Assembly: GCA_025999455.1 (NCBI GenBank)
Contig: AP024683.1
Span: 627,501 to 691,500 of the forward strand
DNA from: Geminicoccaceae bacterium
Lineage (GTDB): Bacteria > Pseudomonadota > Alphaproteobacteria > Geminicoccales > Geminicoccaceae
Reading direction: 5' to 3'
DNA length: 64,000 nucleotides
Positions 55,162 through 62,926 of the stretch are shown one piece after another; position 1 is the stretch's first letter; each line of letters begins with the position of its first letter. Below the pieces are notes generated by a model. It ran no database searches, was not told where the DNA came from, and saw only the letters and a list, made by a program, of their open reading frames with translations. The translations under genes were made by a program, and so were the position numbers.

Positions 55162-57521
55162 CCTTCGATGTAGATCGAGTTGGGTTGCGAGGAATCGCTC
55201 GTGACGAGGTGGACCGTCACGACACGACCGAGCTCGGTGATCTCGAAGCAAGGCACGCCACCGGGGCTCACGACGTTGGACCGACGGAGCGTGAGCTGCG
55301 GTGAGCTACCGGATCGCGCCATGATGCGGATCGGATTGTTGACGGTCACGATCCGGAACATGGCCGCGGTGAGGCCCGCGGGCATGCTCGCCGCTTCGAA
55401 CGCCACGTAGCTCACCGGGTCGGACGAGCTGATCCGCAGGAGCTGCCCGACACGGCTCGAAGGAACGACGTAGGGTGTCGTCTCCGAGTTGCTGCCCTGG
55501 CTCGCGTTGGTCCAGCCCAGCGTCTCTTCGTAAGCGAACTCGCCGTCCGGCAACGTCGTTCCGTAAACCTCGATTTTGCCGGATGTCGGATTGTGTCGGA
55601 GGAGGATCGTGACGAGCTGGTGTTGGCGGCGGATCACGAGGGTGCTGCCACCGTTCGGGCTCTTGATCTCGACGTTCGCGTCGCCGGCTTGGACCGTGAC
55701 GCTGCCGGTGCCCTGCCGGATCAGCCAGAACATCGCCGAGGGATCGCCCGCTTCCAACAGCGGCAGCGTGTTGCCGCCGATCGTGTAGGTGGAAGCGATC
55801 GTGATCGTGATCGGGTTCGCGTTGTTGATCCGGTGAACCCGGCCGAAGTCGGCCGGCGAGAGATTGAAGCTGGCGTTACGCTCGCGTTCGGGAACCCGAC
55901 CCGGCAAGCTGACGCCCGGGCTCCAGCCGTTGGCCAAGCGGGTGTACCAGCCCGGACCGGCCCAGGGCGTGCCGGCGGGCAAGGCCGACGGTGTCTCGCA
56001 ATAGACGACGAACCCGTTGCGCGGTTGGCTCGGCTCGGCGGTGCGTGGCGGGAGATAGAGCGGATCGGCGATCTCGACCCGGTGCAGCGGACCGGCGGGG
56101 TGCCCCTCGCCGTTGCCGATCGCGATCCGGCTCTCCTGGCCGGACGCGTAGCCTCGCGGGCGATAGATCCGGGCGACGTTGAACGAGGTGACGTCGATAC
56201 CGAGGGCTTGGCGCGGGCTCGCGTTCTTGATGTTGCCGTCGCGCGTCGGGCTCGTCCCGTCGTGGAAATCGCCCGTGAACAGGAGCTGCCCGACATTGGG
56301 GGCGCGCAGCTGCACGGCGGCGCTGCCTTGGCTCGGCTCGTTGAACCAGAGGGCCGACGGCAGGAAAGTGTCCCCTTCGCCGGCACGGGCCGCGCCGTCG
56401 TCGCTCGCCACGCCCACCGGATTGAGCTGTCCGAAGCCGTTGCAGTTGGCGAAGAAGCAGCGCATCACCGAGCCGGGCAGCGTCGCGTTGCTGTCGACCC
56501 ACGGCGTCGTACAGTTGAGCACGTAGCAATTGATGAAGCTCACGTGCCGCGTGCTGCCGGAATTGCCGCCGCCGGCCGCACCTTCGACACGGAACGCCGT
56601 CTCCAGGAACTCGACGTCGCAATTGACGAGCGCCGAGCGCATGACGCGCTTGAGCCAGATACCCGTGCTCCCGGCCGGTGCTCCGGCACTGTTGACCTGG
56701 ACGCGGTTCAACAGGAGATTGTTCATGACGTAGAGCTTGCCGGCGACGGCCGAGCCCGTGTGCTCGATGAGGATGCCGGTCGTGCCCGCGCCCTTGAGCT
56801 TGATCGCGACTTCCTCGATCAGGCCGTCGCCGTAGTTCACGCCGGCCCCGGCCTCGTCGGCATAGAGGCGGATGCCGCTCGCGTAGAGATCGTGCGCGCC
56901 ACCACCCGGTCCGGCCGAAATTTCGCGGATGCAGCACTCGTTGGCGTTCTCGAGCTCGAGGCACCAGCCGGTGGGTGCACCCCCTTCGAAACGCAGCTTC
57001 TCGGCGAAGAACTCGTGGCCCTTGGCGAGAATCCCGGACAGGGTCATGCGGATCGAGAGGTCCTCGATCGAGGAGCGGTTCCAGTCGTTGGTCGCCGAAG
57101 GCTCGACCGTGTAGGGGCCGTCGTTGCGGTGGAAGACGAAGGCACGCTCGGCTGCGGCTTCGATGATCGTCACGTCTCGCCCGGCGCCGACGATCCGGCG
57201 GCGCGGCTTGACCTGGACCACGCTCGCGAGCCGATAACGGCCCGCCGGAACGTGGACCTCGAGCGCCGCGTCGAGTGCCGCCTGGAAGGCCGGGGCGTCG
57301 TCGGTCGTGCCGTCACCGACGGCGCCGAAGTCGCGGACGGAGACCCGCTCGGCGAGCTTGTCGCGCACCAGTCGGCGTGGGGTCGCGCCGGACAGGCGCC
57401 AGGCCAGAGCGCCGACCGAGGCGCGGCGCGTCAGGTTGCCCGCCGCGGTCGACAACACGAGCTGATCGTCGGGCTCGGCGACGGCCGCAGCCGGGAGCTC
57501 GTGGATCTGTCGCGTGCTCAT
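55158..57521 (-). CDS. Phage tailspike with pectate-lyase-like beta-helix
   Basis: This 787-residue receptor-binding protein has a short particle-binding N-terminus (MSTRQIHELPAAAVAEPDDQLVLST, TRRASVGALAWRL). A Pectate_lyase_3-type helix entry VRDFGAVGDGTTDDAPAFQAALDAALEVHVPAGRY follows, then a long right-handed beta-helix with repeating short strands to about residue 400. The C-terminal part holds two repeated modules with NPITITIASTY and NPIRIMARSG patterns. Such spikes bind or depolymerise surface polysaccharide. It is on the opposite strand from the head genes. Confidence 0.88.
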   Translation of the reverse strand: MSTRQIHELPAAAVAEPDDQLVLSTAAGNLTRRASVGALAWRLSGATPRRLVRDKLAERVSVRDFGAVGDGTTDDAPAFQAALDAALEVHVPAGRYRLASVVQVKPRRRIVGAGRDVTIIEAAAERAFVFHRNDGPYTVEPSATNDWNRSSIEDLSIRMTLSGILAKGHEFFAEKLRFEGGAPTGWCLELENANECCIREISAGPGGGAHDLYASGIRLYADEAGAGVNYGDGLIEEVAIKLKGAGTTGILIEHTGSAVAGKLYVMNNLLLNRVQVNSAGAPAGSTGIWLKRVMRSALVNCDVEFLETAFRVEGAAGGGNSGSTRHVSFINCYVLNCTTPWVDSNATLPGSVMRCFFANCNGFGQLNPVGVASDDGAARAGEGDTFLPSALWFNEPSQGSAAVQLRAPNVGQLLFTGDFHDGTSPTRDGNIKNASPRQALGIDVTSFNVARIYRPRGYASGQESRIAIGNGEGHPAGPLHRVEIADPLYLPPRTAEPSQPRNGFVVYCETPSALPAGTPWAGPGWYTRLANGWSPGVSLPGRVPERERNASFNLSPADFGRVHRINNANPITITIASTYTIGGNTLPLLEAGDPSAMFWLIRQGTGSVTVQAGDANVEIKSPNGGSTLVIRRQHQLVTILLRHNPTSGKIEVYGTTLPDGEFAYEETLGWTNASQGSNSETTPYVVPSSRVGQLLRISSSDPVSYVAFEAASMPAGLTAAMFRIVTVNNPIRIMARSGSSPQLTLRRSNVVSPGGVPCFEITELGRVVTVHLVTSDSSQPNSIYIEG

Positions 57522-57688
57522 GGCTCGGGCTCCACGGCCAGCCGCTCGCCCGTTTCGGTGACGAGGGGCTCGCCGAATTCGGTTGCGAGGACGGGAGGAG
57601 CGGAGGGCGGCGGAGGCGGCCTCACGTCGCTGCGGTCGCGGCTCGTGATGCGCAGCCCCGCCGCCGTCGGCGCGAGGCAGAGCGGCAT
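57518..57688 (-). CDS. Small prophage protein (56 residues)
   Basis: This short gene lies between two phage genes and fits the spacing exactly. Its stop overlaps the tailspike ATG (ATGA) and its ATG lies one base after the preceding stop. The product begins MPLCLAPTAAGLRITSRDRS, has a Pro-run in the middle (PPPPPSAPP), and ends TEFGEPLVTETGERLAVEPEP. Small proteins of this kind precede tailspikes in related phages; function unknown. Confidence 0.65.
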   Translation of the reverse strand: MPLCLAPTAAGLRITSRDRSDVRPPPPPSAPPVLATEFGEPLVTETGERLAVEPEP

Positions 57689-57689
57689 G

Positions 57690-58016
57690 TCAGATGCGAC
57701 CGATCACGTAGGCATCGCAGGCGTCGCCCTCGGCGATGAAGGCGACGTGCCGCTCGCCTCGGCGGAGCGGAATGTCGAGATAGTGGCCCGGGGCCAGGAA
57801 GGGGCTGGAGACCGGGTCGGCCGTGACGGTCTCGTCGCCGATCTCGAACCGGCAGGGCCCGGTCGCGTAGAGGGTGACGACCTCGATGTCGCTCGGGATC
57901 GGGATCGGATTGCGGACCGAAGTGGCGCCGACGGCGATCTTCTGGGTTCCGCGGTAGTCGAACCCGAGGATGCCGATCGGGTTGCCGTTGTCGTCGAGGG
58001 GTAGGAGCAAGCTCAT
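57690..58016 (-). CDS. Small conserved prophage protein (108 residues)
   Basis: This 108-residue protein is predicted to be mainly beta: MSLLLPLDDNGNPIGILGFDYRG, then NPIPIPSDIEVVTLYATGPCRFEIGDETVTADPVSSPFLAPGHYLDIPL and a closing HVAFIAEGDACDAYVIGRI. The pattern (value, tolerance, beta-sandwich) resembles small phage decoration or tail accessory proteins, but I cannot name it. It is the first gene of the minus-strand tailspike operon, 53 bases after the promoter at 58069-58097. Confidence 0.6.
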   Translation of the reverse strand: MSLLLPLDDNGNPIGILGFDYRGTQKIAVGATSVRNPIPIPSDIEVVTLYATGPCRFEIGDETVTADPVSSPFLAPGHYLDIPLRRGERHVAFIAEGDACDAYVIGRI

Positions 58017-58068
58017 GGGGGCGTCTCCGAGCGGACCCGGCGACCCGCCGGGCGACGATCGCGAGCGC

Positions 58069-58097
58069 ACCCTACCGGCGCATAGGATGATTGTCAA
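58069..58097 (-). promoter_or_regulatory. Promoter of the prophage tailspike operon with ATCCTA motifs
   Basis: On the minus strand TTGACA (58097-58092) and TAGGGT (58074-58069) are separated by 17 bases. ATCCTA occurs three bases after the -35 hexamer (58088-58083), and a second copy (58107-58102) lies just before it. The same TTGACA-N3-ATCCTA layout recurs at the portal promoter, suggesting a shared operator. Confidence 0.6.
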
Positions 58098-58180
58098 GGT
58101 ATAGGATCATTTACAGGTGCGGGCACCCCACGAACCGCCGACTCCGCCTCGTCGTAGCCCCCTTTTCGCCGTGACGGGCG

Positions 58181-58822
58181 TTACTGGCTCACCCAGAGGA
58201 TTCGCGCGAGCCAAGCGAGCTTGTCGGCTTCGATCGCCTCTTCGCCCTTGTCGGCACCGAGCTCGGTCAAGACGACCCGCTGCGCCGTCCGGCGAACCAC
58301 GACCCCGAAGAGCACCTGGCCCGCACGCAACCGCGCGATCACCCGATCGCCGCGCCGGATGCTGCTGCCGGGCGAGACCACCACGATGTCGCCCGATCGG
58401 TAAAAGGGGGGTGCCACGTCGCGATCGAGCTCGATCGCGTAGGCGTGCTCGTCGTCGATCGCCGGATAGTCGATCTCTTCCCAGCCGCCGGCTTGCGGGA
58501 ACCCGGCCGCGTCGAGACAGGCGCCCCGCTCGACTTCGCCGAGGCCCGTGCACCGCAGGCGGAAGCCGTGACCGACGGGACTGCCCGGCGTGCCACCCTG
58601 CATGAGCTCGACGAACTCGCGCATCGAGGTCGAGGTCGCATCGAGTACCTTGGCGACACTCTCGGTGCTCGGCCAGCGCGGCTTACCCTGCTTCGTGATC
58701 CGTTTGCTCTTGTTGAAGGTGGTCGGGTCGAGGCCGGCCCGCTTGGCGAGGCCGGACGCGGAGAGATTGTGGCGCGCGGCCAAGCGATCGATCCCGTCCC
58801 AGACCTGCTTGTGGGTGAGCAT
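58181..58822 (-). CDS. XRE/S24-type transcriptional regulator lacking the catalytic dyad
   Basis: This 213-residue regulator has an N-terminal helix-turn-helix domain (IDRLAARHNLSASGLAKRAGLDPTTFNKSKR, then RWPSTESVAKVLDATSTSMREFVELM) and a C-terminal S24/LexA-like domain (EHAYAIELDRDVAPPFYRSGDIVVVSPGSSIRRGDRVIARLRAG). Related alphaproteobacterial proteins carry DSMxPxYRDGD and a later VMAK lysine. Here the Ser position reads Val (DVAPP) and the Lys position Gly (VLFGVV), so self-cleavage should be impossible. An ATCCTA motif abuts its start codon, hinting at autoregulation. It is divergent from the head operon. Confidence 0.85.
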   Translation of the reverse strand: MLTHKQVWDGIDRLAARHNLSASGLAKRAGLDPTTFNKSKRITKQGKPRWPSTESVAKVLDATSTSMREFVELMQGGTPGSPVGHGFRLRCTGLGEVERGACLDAAGFPQAGGWEEIDYPAIDDEHAYAIELDRDVAPPFYRSGDIVVVSPGSSIRRGDRVIARLRAGQVLFGVVVRRTAQRVVLTELGADKGEEAIEADKLAWLARILWVSQ

Positions 58823-58875
58823 TAGGATGACGCTCCGACGATGGGGAGTCTTCCGTTTCCTCCCGGCCTATTCTC

Positions 58876-58904
58876 TTGACAGGAATGCGTCCTGTCAGTA
58901 GGTA
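58876..58904 (+). promoter_or_regulatory. Promoter/operator upstream of the 58912 gene
   Basis: TTGACA at 58876-58881 overlaps a perfect 7-bp inverted repeat GACAGGA-ATGCG-TCCTGTC (58878-58896). An AT-rich TAGGTAAAAAT follows at the -10 region. The repeat covers the -35 box and spacer, where a bound repressor would block transcription. It differs from the ATCCTA motif at the other two prophage promoters. Confidence 0.6.
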
Positions 58905-58911
58905 AAAATGC

Positions 58912-59358
58912 ATGCAACGCCTCCGGCCTCCGCCGAGCCGCGGCCACGCCTGCGAGCCGTGCGCCGACGGTCCCCGCGCGATCGTCGTCTTCGAAGACCG
59001 TGCCGCAGCGCTCAGCCTGAAATGGTTGCGCCCCGGTTTTCGACACTGCTTCTGCCTCGTCCGTCGCCCGGCCGGCTGGATCGTCTGCGATCCACTCAAA
59101 TCGGTGACGCGTCTCGAGGTCGTATCGTGCTACGAAGAGCGGGAGCTCTTGGCGCATTATCGCGCCCTGAACATGAAAGCTCTGGTCGGTAGCTGTTTTT
59201 CGGTCCAACCGAAATTGCCGGTCTTCAGGCCGCTGACCTGTGTCGAGATCGTGAAGCGCGTCATCGGGCTACACGCGGCGACCGTGTGGACGCCCCATCA
59301 GCTCTACCGAGCCCTGCGTCGGGCGGGCTTCGTGGACGAGCCTTCGGCGGCCCTCTAG
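58912..59358 (+). CDS. Prophage protein, possible permuted NlpC/P60-like peptidase
   Basis: This 148-residue protein is not firmly recognised. A His-containing strand GFRHCFCLVRRPAGWIVCDP is followed ~70 residues later by LTCVEIVKRVIGLHAATVWTPHQLYRAL, where Cys starts a helix. His before a helix-initial Cys is the order found in circularly permuted NlpC/P60 (YiiX/LRAT-like) enzymes, which cut peptide or acyl bonds. If correct it may act on the cell wall during infection or lysis. It is divergent from the regulator and precedes the portal gene. Confidence 0.55.
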   Translation: MQRLRPPPSRGHACEPCADGPRAIVVFEDRAAALSLKWLRPGFRHCFCLVRRPAGWIVCDPLKSVTRLEVVSCYEERELLAHYRALNMKALVGSCFSVQPKLPVFRPLTCVEIVKRVIGLHAATVWTPHQLYRALRRAGFVDEPSAAL

Positions 59359-59362
59359 CCGG

Positions 59363-59391
59363 TTGACAAAAATCCTAAAACGGTAAATGAT
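59363..59391 (+). promoter_or_regulatory. Promoter of the prophage head operon
   Basis: TTGACA (59363-59368) and AATGAT (59386-59391) are 17 bases apart, 30 bases before the portal start. ATCCTA (59372-59377) lies three bases after the -35 box, the same arrangement as in the tailspike-operon promoter on the other strand. Confidence 0.65.
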
Positions 59392-59420
59392 CCGTGACGT
59401 CGGACCAAGAAAGGTGCATC

Positions 59421-60947
59421 ATGGCGCCGGAACCCCTGGAGCTCCTCGCCGCGCGTGTCGCTCGGGCGAAGGCGCGACGTGCGGCTTGGGAGCCGCTGTG
59501 GCAGGAATGCTACGGCTTCGCACTTCCCCAGCGCGCCGGCGGCTTCGCCGCGGGTGGGGCCCTTCGGCTCGCCGATCGCTTGTTCGACGGCACGGCGATC
59601 GACGCCGTCGAGCAGCTCGCGGCGAGCTTGATGGCGGAACTCGTTCCGCCCTGGTCGGAATGGTTCGGACTGCGCCCGGGGATCGACGTGCCGCCCGACG
59701 AGCGGGGCGTCGTCGCCGAGCTGCTCGAGACGGTCGCGCGCCGGCTGCAGGGCCATTTCGATCGGTCGAACTTCGCCGTCGAAATCCACCAATGCTTCCT
59801 CGATCTCGTGACCTGTGGGACGGCGCACCTCCTCTTCGAGGAAGCACCTCCTGGAAGCGGCTCGGCCTTCCGCTTCACCGCCGTGCCCGTCGCCGAAATG
59901 TTCCTCGACGGTGATCACGGTGGCGAGATCACGCGCTTCTATCGCGTGACCACCCACACGGCCAAAGGCCTCGTCGAGCGGACGCCGGCATCGGCGTTGC
60001 CGGCCCAGCTGGTCGACCGCTTGGCACGCGATCCCGACCGGCCGATCGAAGTCGTCGAGGCGGTGGAGCCGGAGCCGGGTCGCGGCATGCGCTTCGTCCG
60101 GTTCCTGCGCCCCGGTGAAGCCGGGTTCGAGAGCGGCATCGTCCTCGGCGAGGGGCATTTCGAGACCTGCCCCTTCCATTGCTTCCGCTGGGTGAAGGGT
60201 GCGGGCGAGCTCTACGGTCGTTCGCCGGTCATGGCGGCCCTGCCGGACATCAAGACCGCCAACAAGGTCGTCGAGCTCATCCTCAAGAACGCCTCGATCG
60301 CCGTCACCGGCATCTGGCTCGCCGAAGACGACGGCGTCTTGAACCCCGCCAACATTCGGCTCCAGCCGGGCGCCATCATCCCGAAGGCCGTTGGCTCGGC
60401 GGGTCTCACGCCGTTGCAAGCGCCCGGACGGTTCGACGTCTCCCAGCTCGTCCTCGAGGACCTGCGCGCGCGCATCCGCCACACGCTCCTCGTCGATCGG
60501 CTCGGGCCCGTGCGCGGGCCGAAGATGACCGCGACGGAAGTCCTCGAGCGGTCCGCCGAAACCTCGCGGCTCCTGGGTGCCGTGTTCGGGCGGCTTCAAG
60601 CCGAGCTGCTCGTCCCGCTCGTCCAACGCGGTCTCGCGATCCTGCGCCGCCGCGGCGAGGTGCCGGCCCTGCCGATCGACGGGCGGGCGGTCGAGATCGA
60701 CTACCGCTCCCCGCTGGCCCGCGCCCAGGCCCGCGCCGACGTGCAGAACACCCTCATGTGGCTCGACACCGTCTCGCGGTTGGGGCCCGAGGCGCGTGCC
60801 GTGGTCGACGCCCGCGCGGCGGCGATCTGGCTCGCCCGCTCGCTCGGGGTCGCGGGCGAGCTGGTCCGCGAGGACGGTGAGCCGAGCGGGACGACGAGCG
60901 CCGCGTCGCTCGCGGGCCTCACCGCGGAGGATCGCGATGCGACGTGA
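59421..60947 (+). CDS. Phage portal (T7-type head-tail connector) protein
   Basis: This 508-residue portal protein forms the dodecameric DNA gate of the capsid. Features of the podovirus connector family (PF12236) include RRAAWEPLWQECYGFALPQR, LFDGTAIDAVEQLAASLMAELVPPWSEWFGL, GTAHLLFEEAP, WVKGAGELYGRSPVMAALPDIKTANKVVELILKNASIAVTG, and GPKMTATEVLERSAETSRLLGAVFGRLQAELL. AAAGGTG precedes ATG 59421; an upstream GTG would add nine residues. It is the first gene of the head operon. No terminase gene precedes it. Confidence 0.93.
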   Translation: MAPEPLELLAARVARAKARRAAWEPLWQECYGFALPQRAGGFAAGGALRLADRLFDGTAIDAVEQLAASLMAELVPPWSEWFGLRPGIDVPPDERGVVAELLETVARRLQGHFDRSNFAVEIHQCFLDLVTCGTAHLLFEEAPPGSGSAFRFTAVPVAEMFLDGDHGGEITRFYRVTTHTAKGLVERTPASALPAQLVDRLARDPDRPIEVVEAVEPEPGRGMRFVRFLRPGEAGFESGIVLGEGHFETCPFHCFRWVKGAGELYGRSPVMAALPDIKTANKVVELILKNASIAVTGIWLAEDDGVLNPANIRLQPGAIIPKAVGSAGLTPLQAPGRFDVSQLVLEDLRARIRHTLLVDRLGPVRGPKMTATEVLERSAETSRLLGAVFGRLQAELLVPLVQRGLAILRRRGEVPALPIDGRAVEIDYRSPLARAQARADVQNTLMWLDTVSRLGPEARAVVDARAAAIWLARSLGVAGELVREDGEPSGTTSAASLAGLTAEDRDAT

Positions 60948-61209
60948 GCCGTCGACCGAGGGCTGGAACGCGCTGGCCGACGTGCCCCCCGCGGTCGAGC
61001 CGATCGACGACCTCGCCCGGGCCTTCGCCCACTGCTTTCGCGACGGGGCCGGCGCCGTCGTCCTCGAGCACCTCCGCAAGGTGTTCCTCGATCGGCGTCT
61101 CGGACCCTCGGCCAGCGACGCCGAGCTCCGCCACGTCGAAGGCCAGCGATCGGTCGTGGCCCACATCCTCGCGTTGATCGAGCGCGGGCGAGGGCCGACC
61201 AACGAATGA
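60937..61209 (+). CDS. Bbp19-like phage protein
   Basis: This 90-residue protein matches the Bbp19-type phage family by its core AFAHCFRDGAGAVVLEHLRKVFLDRRLGPSASDAELRHVEGQRSVVAHILALIERG. Its place between portal and scaffold genes is the usual one in T7-like prophages of proteobacteria; the function is unknown. GGAGG lies eight bases before ATG 60937. It overlaps the portal gene by 11 bases and the scaffold gene by four (ATGA). Confidence 0.78.
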   Translation: MRREPSTEGWNALADVPPAVEPIDDLARAFAHCFRDGAGAVVLEHLRKVFLDRRLGPSASDAELRHVEGQRSVVAHILALIERGRGPTNE

Positions 61210-61985
61210 AGGAACCTGCCGTGAACAGTGAAAACGAGGAACTCTCGGAGGTCGAGCGGACCGCCTCTGCCGACGAGGCCACGCCGGCGCCGACGAAACC
61301 GTCCCGGCCGGCCGAGATCCCGGAGAAGTTCTGGGATCCGGAAGCGGGAACGGTCCGCGTCGACGCCCTCTTGCGTTCCTATCTCGAGCTCGAGCGCAAA
61401 CTCGGTCGCAGCCTGCCGCAACCCGAAGGGCCCGACGACGCGGCCGCGCGGGAACGGCTCTTGGCGGCACTCGGGCGTCCGGCCCGGCCCGAGGATTACA
61501 CGATCGAGACCCGGAGCGAACTGCTCGCTCCCGATCCCGACCTCAATGCGCGATTGCACGCCGCCGGCTTCACCCAGAGCCAGGTCCAGCTCGTTTACGA
61601 CCTGGCCGCCGAGCGCTTGCTCCCGATGGTCGCCCGCTTGAGCGAGGAGGCGGAGGTCTCCCGCCAGGTCGAGCGCCTCGCCACGCATTTCGGGGGTCAC
61701 GATCGCTGGCGCGAGGTCGCGCGTGAGATCAAGACCTGGGCACGAGCCAATCTGGAGCCCGAGGTCTACGAAGCTTTGGCGAGCAGCTACCAGGGAGTTT
61801 TGGCACTGCACTGGATGATGCGGAGCAGCGAGCCCGAACTCCTCGGTCGCGCCGAAGACACGAGCGGACAGCTCGACGAGCAGACTCTCGATCGTATGGT
61901 CCGCGATCCGCGCTACTGGCGGGATCGAGACCCGAACTTCATCGCGCGCGTCACCGAGGGCTTCAAGAGCCTGTACGGCGACTGA
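61206..61985 (+). CDS. Phage scaffolding / capsid assembly protein
   Basis: This 259-residue acidic protein is predicted to be highly helical. The block IPEKFWDPEAGTVRVDALLRSYLELERKLG is a hallmark of T7-like scaffold (gp9-type) proteins, which guide coat assembly and then leave the prohead. An N-terminal low-complexity region is rich in Glu, Pro and Thr. It sits between the Bbp19-like and coat genes as in other podoviruses. The ATG overlaps the previous stop by four bases. Confidence 0.85.
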   Translation: MKEPAVNSENEELSEVERTASADEATPAPTKPSRPAEIPEKFWDPEAGTVRVDALLRSYLELERKLGRSLPQPEGPDDAAARERLLAALGRPARPEDYTIETRSELLAPDPDLNARLHAAGFTQSQVQLVYDLAAERLLPMVARLSEEAEVSRQVERLATHFGGHDRWREVAREIKTWARANLEPEVYEALASSYQGVLALHWMMRSSEPELLGRAEDTSGQLDEQTLDRMVRDPRYWRDRDPNFIARVTEGFKSLYGD

Positions 61986-62017
61986 CGCGCCGCGCCGGTC
62001 GGACAACCGGAAGGCCC

Positions 62018-62078
62018 GACCCGGCACCGTTCCTCGGCGGCGCGCGGCCCCGCGCGGACAACCGCGGCGCGCCGGGTC
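62018..62078 (+). other. Structured leader before the major capsid gene
   Basis: A perfect 8-bp long-range pairing, GACCCGGC (62018-62025) with GCCGGGTC (62071-62078), encloses further GC-rich hairpins such as CGCGCGG/CCGCGCG (62041-62056). It fills most of the 120-base gap between scaffold and coat genes, the largest gap in the head operon. Partial termination or message stabilisation to raise coat output is plausible but not shown. Confidence 0.45.
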
Positions 62079-62105
62079 CGAGCGACACCAACCACGAGGA
62101 TGCCG

Positions 62106-62924
62106 ATGTCGACGAGCATCGATCAAGCCTTCGTCAAGCAATTCGAGCGTGAGGTCCACGCCGCTTACCAGCGGCAGGGCTCCAAGCTGCGACCGACCGT
62201 TCGCAACAAGACCAACGTCCGCGGCAGCACGACCGTCTTCCAAAAGGTCGGCAAGGGCATGGCCGGCACGAAGGCGCGCCACGGCCTCGTTCCGGTGATG
62301 GACCTCGAGTTCGACAACGTCGAGGCCGTCCTGGTCGATTATTACGCCGGCGAGTGGGTCGATCGGCTGGACGAGCTCAAGACCAACATCGACGAGCGTC
62401 AGGTTCTCGCGAGCGCCGGTGCCTACGCGCTCGGCCGCAAGACCGACGAACTCATCATCGCGGCGCTGGCCCAGAGCCCCCACTCGGTGGGTTCGCCCAG
62501 CGAGGGCCTGACCAAGCAGAAGGTCCTCGCCGCCTTCGAGCTCTTGGGTAGCCACGACGTCCCTGACGACGGTCAGCGCTTCGCCGTCGTCGGCTGGAAG
62601 CAGTGGTCGGAACTCCTCGCGCTGCCGGAGTTCGCGAGCGCCCAGTTCGTCGGCGAAGATCAGCTGCCCTGGCGCGGTGCCCAGGCCAAGACCTGGCTCG
62701 GTACGGTCTGGATCGCCCATTCGGGCCTGCCGATCCAGGGCGGTGTCCGCACCTGCTTCTGGTACCACCGCAGCGCCGTCGGCCATGCGGTCGGCCAGGA
62801 AGTGACCACCGACATCACCTGGCACGGCGATCGCGCCGCCCACTTCGTCGCCAACTGGATGTCCCAGGGCGCCGTGCTGATCGACGCCCAGGGCGTCGTC
62901 AAAATGCCCTGCCTGGAGGCGTGA
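62106..62924 (+). CDS. Phage major capsid protein
   Basis: This 272-residue coat protein resembles the Phage_capsid_2-type HK97-fold family: MSTSIDQAFVKQFEREVHAAYQRQGSKLRPTVRNKTNVRGSTTVFQKVGKGMA, DDYYAGEWV-like VDYYAGEWVDRLDELKTNIDERQVLASAGAYALGRKTDELII, and the C-terminal ITWHGDRAAHFVANWMSQGAVLIDAQGVVKM. GAGG precedes ATG 62106; a codon pair earlier at 62100 is less well spaced. It should be the most abundant product of the head operon. Confidence 0.9.
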   Translation: MSTSIDQAFVKQFEREVHAAYQRQGSKLRPTVRNKTNVRGSTTVFQKVGKGMAGTKARHGLVPVMDLEFDNVEAVLVDYYAGEWVDRLDELKTNIDERQVLASAGAYALGRKTDELIIAALAQSPHSVGSPSEGLTKQKVLAAFELLGSHDVPDDGQRFAVVGWKQWSELLALPEFASAQFVGEDQLPWRGAQAKTWLGTVWIAHSGLPIQGGVRTCFWYHRSAVGHAVGQEVTTDITWHGDRAAHFVANWMSQGAVLIDAQGVVKMPCLEA

Positions 62925-62926
62925 TC

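Noticed and set aside
59355-62843. A very long (1,162-codon) open frame antisense to portal, scaffold and coat genes
   Set aside because: High-GC shadow: it mirrors third-position bias of real plus-strand genes and has no family-like sequence.
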